Below are positions 32,924 to 41,966 of a stretch of 58,025 bases of DNA, piece after piece. A program made the translations under genes and the position numbers. The notes beneath the pieces were generated by a model. The model had not been told where the DNA came from. It worked only from the letters and a program-made list of their open reading frames with translations, and did not search any database. Position 1 is the first letter of the stretch. Each line of letters starts with the position of its first letter. The DNA is from an uncultured Tenacibaculum sp. (GTDB lineage Bacteria > Bacteroidota > Bacteroidia > Flavobacteriales > Flavobacteriaceae), in NCBI RefSeq assembly GCF_947502995.1, contig NZ_CANNBW010000015.1:1-58025 (forward strand), written 5' to 3'.

Positions 32924-34348
32924 ATGATTAAATCTGCTAACGATTTCCATAAAGAGATTATTCAGAAATTTTCTTACGATCCAACACAAAAGCAATTGGA
33001 GTTAATAGATCAATTAGCTGAATATATTTTCAATACTGAAACTAATAAATTGTTCTTGTTGAAAGGATACGCGGGTACAGGTAAAACCACGGTAATCAGT
33101 ACAGTAGTTCATAGTTTATGGAAAGCAGGAAAAAAAGCAGTCTTATTAGCACCTACAGGAAGGGCAGCAAAAGTGATCTCAGGTTATTCTAAAAGACAGG
33201 CTTTTACAATCCATAAAAAAATCTATTTTCCTAAGAAACAAACTAATGGTGGAGTTAGTTTTGTAATGCAGCCGAATAAACATACAAATACAATTTTTAT
33301 TGTCGATGAAGCTTCAATGATCTCTGATCAGGTGCAAAATGCTAAGCTTTTTGAAAACGGATCTTTACTTGATGACTTAATTTCATATGTATATTCAGGT
33401 AAGAATTGTAAACTCATTTTTATTGGAGATACAGCACAGTTACCACCAGTTAAATTAGATGTGAGTCCAGCTTTAGATGCAGATAAATTGTCACTTCATT
33501 TTAATAAAAATGTAAATGAAATAGAATTAGATGAGGTTGTTCGTCAGCAACAAGACTCAGGAATTTTAGCAAATGCAACAGATTTAAGGTTGTTAATTCA
33601 GAATGAAGGAATAGATTTTCAGTTCGATGTAAACTTCCCTGATATTGTTCGTTTACAAGACGGATATGAAATTCAAGATGCGATTACAGATGCTTACGAT
33701 GGAGATATTGGAGTAGAAGATACAGCAATAATTGTACGTTCTAATAAAAGAGCGAATCAGTATAATTCACAAATTCGTACAAAAATACGCGGACAAGAAA
33801 ATGAAATTTCTGTAGGAGATTATGTAATGGTTGTTAAGAATAATTATTTCTGGTTGAAAGATTCTTCGTCAGCAGGTTTTATTGCTAACGGAGATATTTG
33901 TGAAGTCATGCGAATTAATGAAATTAAAGAATTATACGGATTTAAGTTCGCGGAAGTTACAATTAGAATGATCGACTATCCTGATATGAAACCATTTGAA
34001 ACTGTATTACTTCTTGATACTTTAACAAGTGAAAGTCCTTCGTTAAGTTATGAAGAATCAAACCGTTTGTATGAAGCAGTAAAAGAAGATTTCGCTCATG
34101 AAAAATCGAAATACAAACAATTCATGGGAGTGAAGAAGAATAAATATTTTAACGCATTGCAAGTAAAATTTTCTTATGCAATGACTTGTCATAAATCTCA
34201 AGGAGGTCAGTGGAAAACAATATTTATTGAACAACCATATTTACCTGATGGAAGTAGCGTAGAATATTTACGATGGTTGTATACAGCTGTTACCAGAGCT
34301 CAGGAAAAATTGTACTTAATTGGCTTTAAAGACGAATGGTTTGTATAA
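32924..34348 (+). CDS. RecD-like superfamily 1 DNA helicase
   Basis: 474 residues. Walker A GYAGTGKTT (48-56), Walker B-like IVDEASMIS near 126, motif III FIGDTAQLPP near 168, and C-terminal YAMTCHKSQGGQW and WLYTAVTRAQEKLYL (UvrD_C_2). Matches the short ATP-dependent helicases of the RecD/Pif1-like group common in Bacteroidota, without the N-terminal extension of RecD2. Role in recombination or repair is likely but not shown. Confidence 0.9.
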   Translation: MIKSANDFHKEIIQKFSYDPTQKQLELIDQLAEYIFNTETNKLFLLKGYAGTGKTTVISTVVHSLWKAGKKAVLLAPTGRAAKVISGYSKRQAFTIHKKIYFPKKQTNGGVSFVMQPNKHTNTIFIVDEASMISDQVQNAKLFENGSLLDDLISYVYSGKNCKLIFIGDTAQLPPVKLDVSPALDADKLSLHFNKNVNEIELDEVVRQQQDSGILANATDLRLLIQNEGIDFQFDVNFPDIVRLQDGYEIQDAITDAYDGDIGVEDTAIIVRSNKRANQYNSQIRTKIRGQENEISVGDYVMVVKNNYFWLKDSSSAGFIANGDICEVMRINEIKELYGFKFAEVTIRMIDYPDMKPFETVLLLDTLTSESPSLSYEESNRLYEAVKEDFAHEKSKYKQFMGVKKNKYFNALQVKFSYAMTCHKSQGGQWKTIFIEQPYLPDGSSVEYLRWLYTAVTRAQEKLYLIGFKDEWFV

Positions 34349-34490
34349 AATCGTTGTTTGAATAGCGATTTTCATTTCATGTTGAAACGAAATGAAGCAT
34401 ATCATGGTATTTTTACTTTATGCGTACACTTTATAAACTTAAAAATGTTAGTGTTTTGTTAAACTCAACAAGTTAGAATAGTAAAAAGAT

Positions 34491-34498
34491 TACATTTG
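34491..34498 (+). promoter_or_regulatory. -7 box of the PIG-L deacetylase gene
   Basis: TACATTTG, 23 bp before the ATG at 34522, matches TAnnTTTG; no -33 box at ideal spacing. Confidence 0.5.
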
Positions 34499-34521
34499 TT
34501 TGTCAATCTTAACTATTAAAA

Positions 34522-37011
34522 ATGAACAAAAAGATACTAGTTAGCCTTTCATTTTTGCTGATTACTTTTTCAGTTTTAGGTCAAAAACCCCAAAAATTAA
34601 ACACAAATCAAATTTATGAGAAAGTTCAAAAATTAAACTTTCTAGGTTCTGCATTATATGTAGCTGCCCATCCAGATGATGAGAACACACGTTTAATTGC
34701 TTATCTAGCAAATAAGGTAAAAGCAAGAACATCTTATTTATCGTTAACAAGAGGAGATGGTGGGCAAAATTTAATTGGACCAGAAATTCGTGAATTATTA
34801 GGAGTAATCCGTACTCAAGAATTATTAGCCGCTAGAGGAGTAGATGGTGGAGAGCAACGTTTTTCTAGAGCTAATGACTTTGGGTATTCTAAACATCCAG
34901 ATGAAACTTTAAATATTTGGGATAAAGATAAAGTCTTGGCAGATGTTGTTTGGGCAATTCGTACGTTTAAACCAGATGTTATAATCAATAGATTTAATCA
35001 TAGAACTCCAGGAACTACACATGGTCATCACACAACTTCAGCAATGTTAAGTGTAGAGGCTTTTGATTTAGCCGCTGATAAAACAAAATATCCAGAGCAA
35101 TTAAAATATACATCTACTTGGCAACCAAATAGTTTGTATTTTAATACATCTTGGTGGTTTTATGGAAGCAGAGAAAACTTTGAAAAAGCCGATAAAAGTA
35201 AAATGTTAAATTTCGATATTGGTGTATATTATCCTTTAAAAGGAGTATCTAATAACGAATTAGCTTCAATAGCAAGTAGCCAACATTTATGTCAAGGTTT
35301 TGGTAGGTTAACTACTAGAGGAGGACAAACAGAATATGTTGAATTTTTAAAAGGAAATTTTCCAAAAGATAAAAAAGATATATTCTCAGGAATTAATACA
35401 ACTTGGAATAGAGTAGAAGGTGGAGGAGCCATTGGTGATATTTTGTATGATGTAGAAAAGAATTTCGATTTTGTAAATCCATCAAAACATTTACCAAATT
35501 TATTAAAAGCTTATCAGTTAATTGAAGGTTTAAAAGATGAACATTGGAAAGCAATTAAGTCTAAAGAAATAAAAGAGATTATTGAAGCTTGTGCAGGTTT
35601 ATACTTAGAAGCTTCAGCTAAAACTTCAAGTACAACTCCAAATTCGGATGTGAAAGTAGACTTTGAAGCTTTAAATAGAAGTGGAGTTTCTATGGATTTA
35701 ACATCTATTGAGTGGTTACCAAGTAAAAAAGTAGTAAAGAAAGATTTAGCTTTATCAGATAATAAAAGAAAAAACTTTACTGAAACTATCGCAGTAGGAA
35801 GCTTAGATTATTCTGCTCCATATTGGTTATCTGACGAATGGGGATTAGGAATGTACACAGTAAAGAGTCAAGAATTAAGAGGGAATCCAGAAACTTCTCG
35901 TCCAATTCAGATTAAATTCAATTTAACGATAGAAAATACTCCAATTTCATTTACAAAAAATGTAGTAAGAAGATATTCTCAAAGAGATAAGGGAGAGATT
36001 TATGAACCTTTCGAAATTTTACCTAAAGTAACTACAAAATTAAAAGATAAAGTTTTAATTTTTTCTAACAGTGAATCAAAAGAAGTAGCTGTAGAAGTAA
36101 GATCAGGGGAAGCAAATGTTTTAGGAAAAATAGCTTTAAAAATTCCTGAAGGATGGAGAGTGTTTCCAGTTGAATCTGATTTTAAAATTGATCAAAAAGG
36201 AGATAAACGCGTAATTAAGTTTATGGTTTCTCCATCTAAAAAGCAATCTGAAGGTTATATAAAAGCTGTAGCTACTGTTGGTAATAAAGATTTTGATAAA
36301 GAATTAATAGAGATTAATTATACTCATATCCCAAAACAATCTGTTTTATTACCATCTAAAGCAAAGGTTGTTCGTTTGAATATTAGAAAACAAGGTAAAG
36401 AGATTGGTTATATTCAAGGATCAGGAGATGCAGTACCAGAAAGTTTACGTCAAATAGGTTATAACGTTACTGAGATTACTCCAGAAGAAATTAATGAAAC
36501 TATTTTAAATAAGTTTGATGCTGTAGTTGTAGGAATTAGAGCTTATAACACCAAGAAAGTATTACAGTTTAAGCAAAAACATTTATTAGAATATGTGAAA
36601 AATGGAGGAAATGTTGTTGTACAATATAACACAAACAGAAGAGTAGATGTAAAGCCTCCTTTCGATTTACAATTGTCTAGAGATAGAGTTACAGACGAAC
36701 ATGCTAAAGTTGAAATTCTAGCAAAAGAGCACATGGTTTTAAATTATCCAAACAAAATTTCTGATAAAGATTTTGAAGGTTGGGTACAAGAGCGTGGTTT
36801 ATATTTCCCAAATAAGTGGGCTAATGAGTTTACTCCGATTTTAGCTATGAATGATAAAGGAGAATCTACTAAAAAAGGAAGTTTATTAGTAGCAAAATAC
36901 GGAAAAGGGAATTACATTTACACTGGCTTAAGTTTCTTTAGAGAATTACCAGCTGGTGTTCCAGGAGCTTATCGATTATTTGCAAATTTACTTTCAGTAA
37001 AAGAAAATTAA
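34522..37011 (+). CDS. Secreted PIG-L family deacetylase, multi-domain
   Basis: 829 residues. Signal peptide (about 1-20). PIG-L/LmbE domain (about 43-290) with AHPDDE (49-54) and GTTHGHHTTSAML, the zinc sites that remove acetyl groups from N-acetyl-glucosamine-type sugars. Then a beta-sandwich central region (about 380-620) and a C-terminal GATase-like domain (about 640-829; FDAVVVGIRAY, VKNGGNVVVQYNT). This layout is common in Bacteroidota and likely acts on a periplasmic glycan. Single-gene unit with its own promoter and terminator. Confidence 0.9.
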   Translation: MNKKILVSLSFLLITFSVLGQKPQKLNTNQIYEKVQKLNFLGSALYVAAHPDDENTRLIAYLANKVKARTSYLSLTRGDGGQNLIGPEIRELLGVIRTQELLAARGVDGGEQRFSRANDFGYSKHPDETLNIWDKDKVLADVVWAIRTFKPDVIINRFNHRTPGTTHGHHTTSAMLSVEAFDLAADKTKYPEQLKYTSTWQPNSLYFNTSWWFYGSRENFEKADKSKMLNFDIGVYYPLKGVSNNELASIASSQHLCQGFGRLTTRGGQTEYVEFLKGNFPKDKKDIFSGINTTWNRVEGGGAIGDILYDVEKNFDFVNPSKHLPNLLKAYQLIEGLKDEHWKAIKSKEIKEIIEACAGLYLEASAKTSSTTPNSDVKVDFEALNRSGVSMDLTSIEWLPSKKVVKKDLALSDNKRKNFTETIAVGSLDYSAPYWLSDEWGLGMYTVKSQELRGNPETSRPIQIKFNLTIENTPISFTKNVVRRYSQRDKGEIYEPFEILPKVTTKLKDKVLIFSNSESKEVAVEVRSGEANVLGKIALKIPEGWRVFPVESDFKIDQKGDKRVIKFMVSPSKKQSEGYIKAVATVGNKDFDKELIEINYTHIPKQSVLLPSKAKVVRLNIRKQGKEIGYIQGSGDAVPESLRQIGYNVTEITPEEINETILNKFDAVVVGIRAYNTKKVLQFKQKHLLEYVKNGGNVVVQYNTNRRVDVKPPFDLQLSRDRVTDEHAKVEILAKEHMVLNYPNKISDKDFEGWVQERGLYFPNKWANEFTPILAMNDKGESTKKGSLLVAKYGKGNYIYTGLSFFRELPAGVPGAYRLFANLLSVKEN

Positions 37012-37034
37012 TATCTCAATATAAATCATAAAAA

Positions 37035-37058
37035 AGCGAAGTGAAAACTTCGCTTTTT
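37035..37058 (+). terminator. Terminator of the PIG-L gene
   Basis: A perfect 8-bp stem (37035-37042 with 37047-37054) with a GAAA loop, followed by T run. Confidence 0.85.
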
Positions 37059-37119
37059 TATTTTCTAATATGTTTAAAGAAGAAAATAAAAGTTGAGATA
37101 AGTTTAATTCTACACTTAA

Positions 37120-37151
37120 TTGGTGTAATACATTTTTAAAGAATATGTTTG
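37120..37151 (+). promoter_or_regulatory. Bacteroidota-type promoter of the EamA transporter gene
   Basis: TTG (37120-37122), 21 nt, TATGTTTG (37144-37151), then the ATG 26 bp on. Confidence 0.6.
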
Positions 37152-37177
37152 TTTAGCAAAACACTAAAAAGATTTTT

Positions 37178-38020
37178 TTGATGAAGAAAGCAATTTATTT
37201 AATGTTGTTGAGTGCATTATGTTTTACAATAATGAATGTATTTGTAAAGTATTTATCAGGTTACTCAACTTATCAAAAAGTATTTTTTAGAGCAGTAGGA
37301 TCGTTAGTTTTTACAATGGGATATTTATTGTATTATAAAATTCCAATGGGAGGAAATCAGAAAAAGCTGTTAATATTAAGAGGTTTAGTTGGTGTAACTT
37401 CTATGGGATTATTTTTTGCATCTACAGACTATTTATCTATAGGAACAGCAGTTTCTTTACGGTATACTTCACCAATTTTTGCAGCAATTTTAGCCGTTTT
37501 CTTTTTGAAAGAAAAGATTTTTAAGTTGCAATGGTTCTATTTCATATTGGCTTTCTTAGGAGTACTTTTAATTAAGGGTTTTGATAATGAAATCAATGTT
37601 TTAGGATTATCATTAATTTTAGTTTCAGCTTTTTTTAGTGGCTTAGTTTATGTTGTGATTTCAAAAATAGGAGATAAAGACCATCCGGTAGTTATTGTAA
37701 ATTATTTTATGTGGATTTCTACAATTCTAGGAGGTGTATTATCTATTTCAAACTGGAAAACTCCTCAAGGTAATGATTGGTTTATTTTATTAAGTCTTGG
37801 GCTTTTTGGGTATTTCGGACAATTATTTATGACGAAAGCTTATCAGTTAGGTTCTGTTAATAAAATAGTTCCTTTAAAGTATGTGGAAGTAGTTTTTACA
37901 ATGGTTTTAGGAATGATTTGGTTTGGAGATCAATATCCTTTATTAAGTGTTTTAGGGGTGCTTTTAGTAGTTATAGCTTTAGTGTTAAATGTGCTATATA
38001 AGCAGAAAGTAAAGCATTAA
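37178..38020 (+). CDS. EamA/DMT family transporter
   Basis: 280 residues, ten hydrophobic helices in two repeats, each starting with a DMT-type helix; the first half has VFFRAVGSLVF and YTSPIFAAILAVFFLKEK (the EamA signature), the second half PLKYVEVVFTMVLGMIWFGD. Inner-membrane carrier for metabolites or drugs; substrate unknown. Followed by a 143-residue membrane protein 3 bp later. Confidence 0.92.
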   Translation: MMKKAIYLMLLSALCFTIMNVFVKYLSGYSTYQKVFFRAVGSLVFTMGYLLYYKIPMGGNQKKLLILRGLVGVTSMGLFFASTDYLSIGTAVSLRYTSPIFAAILAVFFLKEKIFKLQWFYFILAFLGVLLIKGFDNEINVLGLSLILVSAFFSGLVYVVISKIGDKDHPVVIVNYFMWISTILGGVLSISNWKTPQGNDWFILLSLGLFGYFGQLFMTKAYQLGSVNKIVPLKYVEVVFTMVLGMIWFGDQYPLLSVLGVLLVVIALVLNVLYKQKVKH

Positions 38021-38023
38021 ATA

Positions 38024-38455
38024 ATGAAAGAATTAAGTACAATTATATATTCAATAATTTTAGCTTTAGGAGTACTTACTGTTGATTTTTTTAAGTTTGA
38101 ATATATCTGTGATTATCCAGAATTGGGACCTACATTTTATGGTTTTCCTTTTGTGCAGGAAACAAAAAGTACATGGGTAAACTCTATGTCAGGAGAAATT
38201 TATGTTTTGGGTTTCCTTGGGAACTTATTATTGTGGACTCTATTTTTCAGAGTAATATTTCAATTATTAAAAAGATTTCAAAACAAAGTTACCTTTAAGG
38301 TTATAAGATTACTATTAGTTGTTTTCTGTTTATTCAACGTTCATATGTATTTTTCAATAATAGATTGGAGATTTAGTTATTCTCACGACAATTTTAAATT
38401 GAATTATTATCAATCAGAACCAGATTGTAAAAGAATATTTAAGTTTTATAAATAG
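38024..38455 (+). CDS. Three-helix membrane protein, unknown
   Basis: 143 residues with hydrophobic helices at about 5-22, 57-80 and 92-112, and a polar end with Cys (SEPDCKRIFKFYK). The region between helices 1 and 2 (YICDYPELGPTFYGFPFVQE) has two aromatic-Pro turns. Not recognised. Translationally next to the EamA gene (3-bp gap). Confidence 0.65.
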   Translation: MKELSTIIYSIILALGVLTVDFFKFEYICDYPELGPTFYGFPFVQETKSTWVNSMSGEIYVLGFLGNLLLWTLFFRVIFQLLKRFQNKVTFKVIRLLLVVFCLFNVHMYFSIIDWRFSYSHDNFKLNYYQSEPDCKRIFKFYK

Positions 38456-38540
38456 GAAACTGAGGAATAATTTTTCTACACTTCAAACTTTAAACTACCC
38501 ACTTTTTAATATATTGCTATTCTAAAATGATTTATATCGT

Positions 38541-39788
38541 ATGAAGAAAGTAAGAGTAATAATCTCCATATTAGTTTTAAGTTTAATTTATACTTGCGCA
38601 TCTAAAAAAACAGTCCAAGATCAAACTTCAGAAACAAAAACAACTGTTGAAGAAACAGTTAAAGAAGAAAAAGTTGTTGTTGAAGAAGTAAAAAAGGTAG
38701 AAAAAAAGAAAGAACTTCCTAAAAAAGTAAAAGTTTTAAAGAAAGATGATGAAATAAGTTTATTGTTTATTGGCGATTTTATGGGGCATATGGATCAAAT
38801 AAAAGCAGCTTATAATAAAAAGACAAAAACTTACGAATACGATTCTTGTTTTTCTAAAATAAAACCAATTTTAAGTAATGCAGATGTAACTTTAGGAAAC
38901 TTAGAAGTTACTTTAGGAGTAAAGCCTTATTCTGGTTATCCTCAATTCAGTTCACCACCTTCATATGCTACAGCAATTAAAAATGCAGGAGTAGATATTT
39001 TAACTACTTCTAACAATCACTCGTGTGATAAACGTAAAAAAGGAGTAGAACGAACTATTCATATTCTAGATTCATTAAATATTGGTCATACAGGTACATT
39101 TATTAGTGCTGTAGAAAAAACGAAGAATCCTGCTTATGTGATTGATAAAAACAATTTTAAAATCGCTGTTATTAGTTATACATATGGTACAAACGGATTA
39201 AAACCTACTAAGCCAAATGTTGTAAATTATTTAAAGAAAGAAACGATTAAAAAGGATGTAGATTACATTAATTCTTCGATCAATCCAGATCAAATTATAG
39301 CTTTTGTTCACTGGGGAGATCAATATAAAGACCTGCCAAATAAATCTCAAAAAGATATGTTTGCTTACTTTAAATCTTTAGGTGTAAATATTGTTATAGG
39401 AGCACATCCTCATGTTTTACAGCCTATGGAATGGCATAAACCAACTAAAGAAAATGAACAAGAAAGCTTAGTAGTTTATTCTTTAGGGAATTTTGTTTCA
39501 CATCAACGTACTTTTCCAAGGGATGGAGGAGCCGTATTTAAATTATGGCTAAAGAAAGGAAAAGACAATAAAGTAAAAATAAAAAAAGCAGATTATTTTC
39601 TTACTTGGGTTCACGAACCTGTTGTTAACGGAAATAAAGAATATTACGTGTTACCAGCAGATGCATACAGTAGCAAACCAGAAGCTTTTTCAAAGAAAAA
39701 AGATTATGATAAAATGATGCGTTTTGTAAAACATGCAAGGAAGTTGTTAGGAGAGCACAATAAAAATATAAATGAATACAAAAAGTAA
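38541..39788 (+). CDS. CapA-like metallophosphatase lipoprotein
   Basis: 415 residues. Lipoprotein signal ending LIYTC, then a lysine/glutamate-rich linker of about 60 residues (KTTVEETVKEEKVVVEEVKK), then the CapA/PGA_cap domain with FIGDFMGHMDQ, DVTLGNLEVTLG, TTSNNHSCD, FVHWGDQY and GAHPHVLQPME, the metal ligands of the calcineurin-like fold. CapA relatives act in polymer (e.g. poly-gamma-glutamate) export, but most genomic homologues are of unknown role. First gene of a three-gene set. Confidence 0.9.
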   Translation: MKKVRVIISILVLSLIYTCASKKTVQDQTSETKTTVEETVKEEKVVVEEVKKVEKKKELPKKVKVLKKDDEISLLFIGDFMGHMDQIKAAYNKKTKTYEYDSCFSKIKPILSNADVTLGNLEVTLGVKPYSGYPQFSSPPSYATAIKNAGVDILTTSNNHSCDKRKKGVERTIHILDSLNIGHTGTFISAVEKTKNPAYVIDKNNFKIAVISYTYGTNGLKPTKPNVVNYLKKETIKKDVDYINSSINPDQIIAFVHWGDQYKDLPNKSQKDMFAYFKSLGVNIVIGAHPHVLQPMEWHKPTKENEQESLVVYSLGNFVSHQRTFPRDGGAVFKLWLKKGKDNKVKIKKADYFLTWVHEPVVNGNKEYYVLPADAYSSKPEAFSKKKDYDKMMRFVKHARKLLGEHNKNINEYKK

Positions 39789-39794
39789 ATTGTT

Positions 39795-40454
39795 ATGATG
39801 AATTTATTTAGGAAAAAGAAAAAAATAGATATAAACTCTATTACTATTCCAACATTTAATTGGGTATTAAGACAGAAAAATGAAGGTTTGTATCAATGGA
39901 GTAACAAAGAAGAAACTAAAGCACTTTCTGTAAATTTTTTTAATATACCACCAGATCTTCCAACGATAAATAATACCGAATTTCTAAGGAAATTTTACAG
40001 AGAGAGGTTGAAAAATAGTCAAGGTGGAATAATAGAAGTTGACGTTGTCGATTTGTCTGGATTTAAAGCCGTAAAAACGATAATGAAGTTTCCTCAAAAC
40101 CCTGGTATGGTTTATTTATCTTCTTATACTATACCATTTAAAGATTATAGTTTTGTAATAAAAATTCAAGCTCCGGAAGTAGGAGTTTCTGGTGTGCGAG
40201 ATTCTGTAATTTTTAATAAACTATTAGCAAAAGGAGAAGTTAATTTTGTGGATGAAGGTATAGAAAATTGGTTTTATGATCCATATGATGCTACCATTAC
40301 TGATGGAATAAGAATGAATAAATCTGAGCAAGAGATATATGATGAAGAGTTTCCAGAACATCCTTTAAGTGTATCAAGAAAATTATTCCGACAAGTAGAG
40401 AAAGAAATCAAGTTTGGAAAAGAGCTGTATGATACTCCTAAATTTGAAAAATGA
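39795..40454 (+). CDS. Unknown 219-residue soluble protein of the CapA operon
   Basis: Starts MMNLFRKKKK; the second ATG is equally possible. Mixed alpha/beta fold with a FRERL-type helix and strand pattern GGIIEVDVVDLSGFKAVKTIMKF; resembles small DcrB-like or immunity-type proteins but not firmly. No signal peptide. It begins 6 bp after the CapA gene and overlaps the next gene by 4 bp. Confidence 0.65.
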   Translation: MMNLFRKKKKIDINSITIPTFNWVLRQKNEGLYQWSNKEETKALSVNFFNIPPDLPTINNTEFLRKFYRERLKNSQGGIIEVDVVDLSGFKAVKTIMKFPQNPGMVYLSSYTIPFKDYSFVIKIQAPEVGVSGVRDSVIFNKLLAKGEVNFVDEGIENWFYDPYDATITDGIRMNKSEQEIYDEEFPEHPLSVSRKLFRQVEKEIKFGKELYDTPKFEK

Positions 40455-40861
40455 AAAAAGAAAATTTAGAGTCACATAAGTTTTTACCAAGTGGAGAGTG
40501 GGAAGGTTTTTATTGCTATTCACATTCACCTGCCCAACATAAAATGACAATAAACTTAACTTTTAAAAAAGGAAAAGTTTCAGGATCAGGAACTGACGAT
40601 ATTAATTATTTTTCATGGAAAGGAGATTATAATTTAGAAGTATTTACAGTTACTATGATAAAAAATTATCCTAGTCACAAAGTAAATTATAAAGGCGATG
40701 TTGATGAAAATGGTATTTGGGGATCTTGGAATATTGGTTCAGACTGTAGCGGAGGTTTTCATATTTGGCCTAAAAAGCAAAACTCTGAAGAAGATTCTAA
40801 AGCATTAGAAGAAAAAATTACTGAGTCAAAAAAGTTGAAAAAGTTCCTTCAAAATATATAA
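40451..40861 (+). CDS. Unknown 136-residue protein of the CapA operon
   Basis: ATG overlaps the previous stop (ATGA). Beta-rich first 105 residues with a WEGFYCYSHSPAQHKM strand, SGSGTDDINYFSWKGDY and GIWGSWNIGSDCSGGFHIWP, then a charged helical tail. The lipocalin-like repeating W/G pattern is notable. No signal peptide. Function unknown. Confidence 0.65.
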   Translation: MKKENLESHKFLPSGEWEGFYCYSHSPAQHKMTINLTFKKGKVSGSGTDDINYFSWKGDYNLEVFTVTMIKNYPSHKVNYKGDVDENGIWGSWNIGSDCSGGFHIWPKKQNSEEDSKALEEKITESKKLKKFLQNI

Positions 40862-41288
40862 AAGCCTTACAATAAATAAGAGTTGACTATTTATGTTTTA
40901 TTTTGTTTAAAATGAATGTTTTAAACTGATTTTTTGCTTTGTTTAATACAGTTATTCTACAATTAAAATCTGAAAAATAATATCTGCTTATTTTTGTTTT
41001 AAAGACATGATTTACAGTTTCTTATGTTGATTTTAGTGTTAAAAAAATAAAAAGCTTAACTATCTTTAGTTGAAATCATTACCTTTGATGCAAGTAGTTA
41101 ATTATTAATATGTTTATTAATTTTTGATTACTTATTCTTCAATTTCTGTTTTTTGATTAATTCAACGTTAATTGCAAGAAATCACACTAATTTCTTGTAA
41201 TGGAAACATTGTTTGATGGGCGGGGCTAAACTTATTTACATTAAATTATTTTCCTCGCTTTGTCGGGCAGTGAAAACGTAAGTATTGT
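40862..41288. other. Gene-free stretch with a lone promoter and hairpins
   Basis: No ORF worth calling. It contains a lone -7 box TACCTTTG at 41079-41086 (plus strand), an 8-bp stem-loop (41175-41182 with 41190-41197), a GC-rich pair GCGGGG/CCTCGC (41220-41225 with about 41254-41259), and a 6-bp hairpin ACGTAA/TTACGT at 41276-41294. These could form a small RNA, since no gene lies in that direction, but no terminator is obvious. Confidence 0.3.
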
Positions 41289-41960
41289 TTACGTACTTAA
41301 ATCAGTGTCTTCCCAATTTACATCCGAAAGCATCCAAGTTAGCGAATGTCTTTTTTCATGAATTACACCACCATTTCCGATGGGATCGAAGTTTTCTGGT
41401 ACGGTTTTATTTCCCAATTGAGCGCTTCTTACGGCGTTATGTAAACAGTAGAATAAATCTTCTTGAAAAATGATTTCTTTTTCGTTCTTAGTTTGTCTAT
41501 TACTCATCCATTCTTCAATTGAATCGTCAATTTTGGCACAGAATTCAAAAAATAGACTTCTGGCAGTTTCACCATTCATCATTTCTCCTGAAGGAAGTAA
41601 TTCAGAAAAACCAAAAAACCAAGCTAATGGTAAAGCATTTTCAAATTTCCAACCGATAGAATTTATAGCATTTTGATCTCCTCGTGCAGTAGACAAATAT
41701 TGCATTTCATCTTCAGTGATAAAATCATTAAGATCATTATTATCAATAAAGTCCAATATTTTCTTATCAGGTAAATCTTCAGGATTAACTAAAACCCATA
41801 AAACTAATACTTTTATAGCATGTAGTCGTTTGGCAATTTCAAGTTTTGGGCGTAATACAATCTCTTTAATCCATGGTAAAGATGAAGCGTATTGAAACCC
41901 ATTTTCAACACAAATTTTTTGAATTTCTTTTCTTTCTTCTACTAAGTTTACTGAAGTCAT
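41289..41960 (-). CDS. DUF4272 domain protein
   Basis: 223 residues. The segment LRPKLEIAKRLHAIKVLVLW, the FENALPLAWFFGF block and the ending VIHEKRHSLTWML are characteristic of DUF4272. Cytosolic, no helix. Its gene follows the methyltransferase by 6 bp and is likely co-translated. Function of the family is unknown; co-occurrence with the methyltransferase is the only hint. Confidence 0.75.
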   Translation of the reverse strand: MTSVNLVEERKEIQKICVENGFQYASSLPWIKEIVLRPKLEIAKRLHAIKVLVLWVLVNPEDLPDKKILDFIDNNDLNDFITEDEMQYLSTARGDQNAINSIGWKFENALPLAWFFGFSELLPSGEMMNGETARSLFFEFCAKIDDSIEEWMSNRQTKNEKEIIFQEDLFYCLHNAVRSAQLGNKTVPENFDPIGNGGVIHEKRHSLTWMLSDVNWEDTDLST

Positions 41961-41966
41961 AACTTT

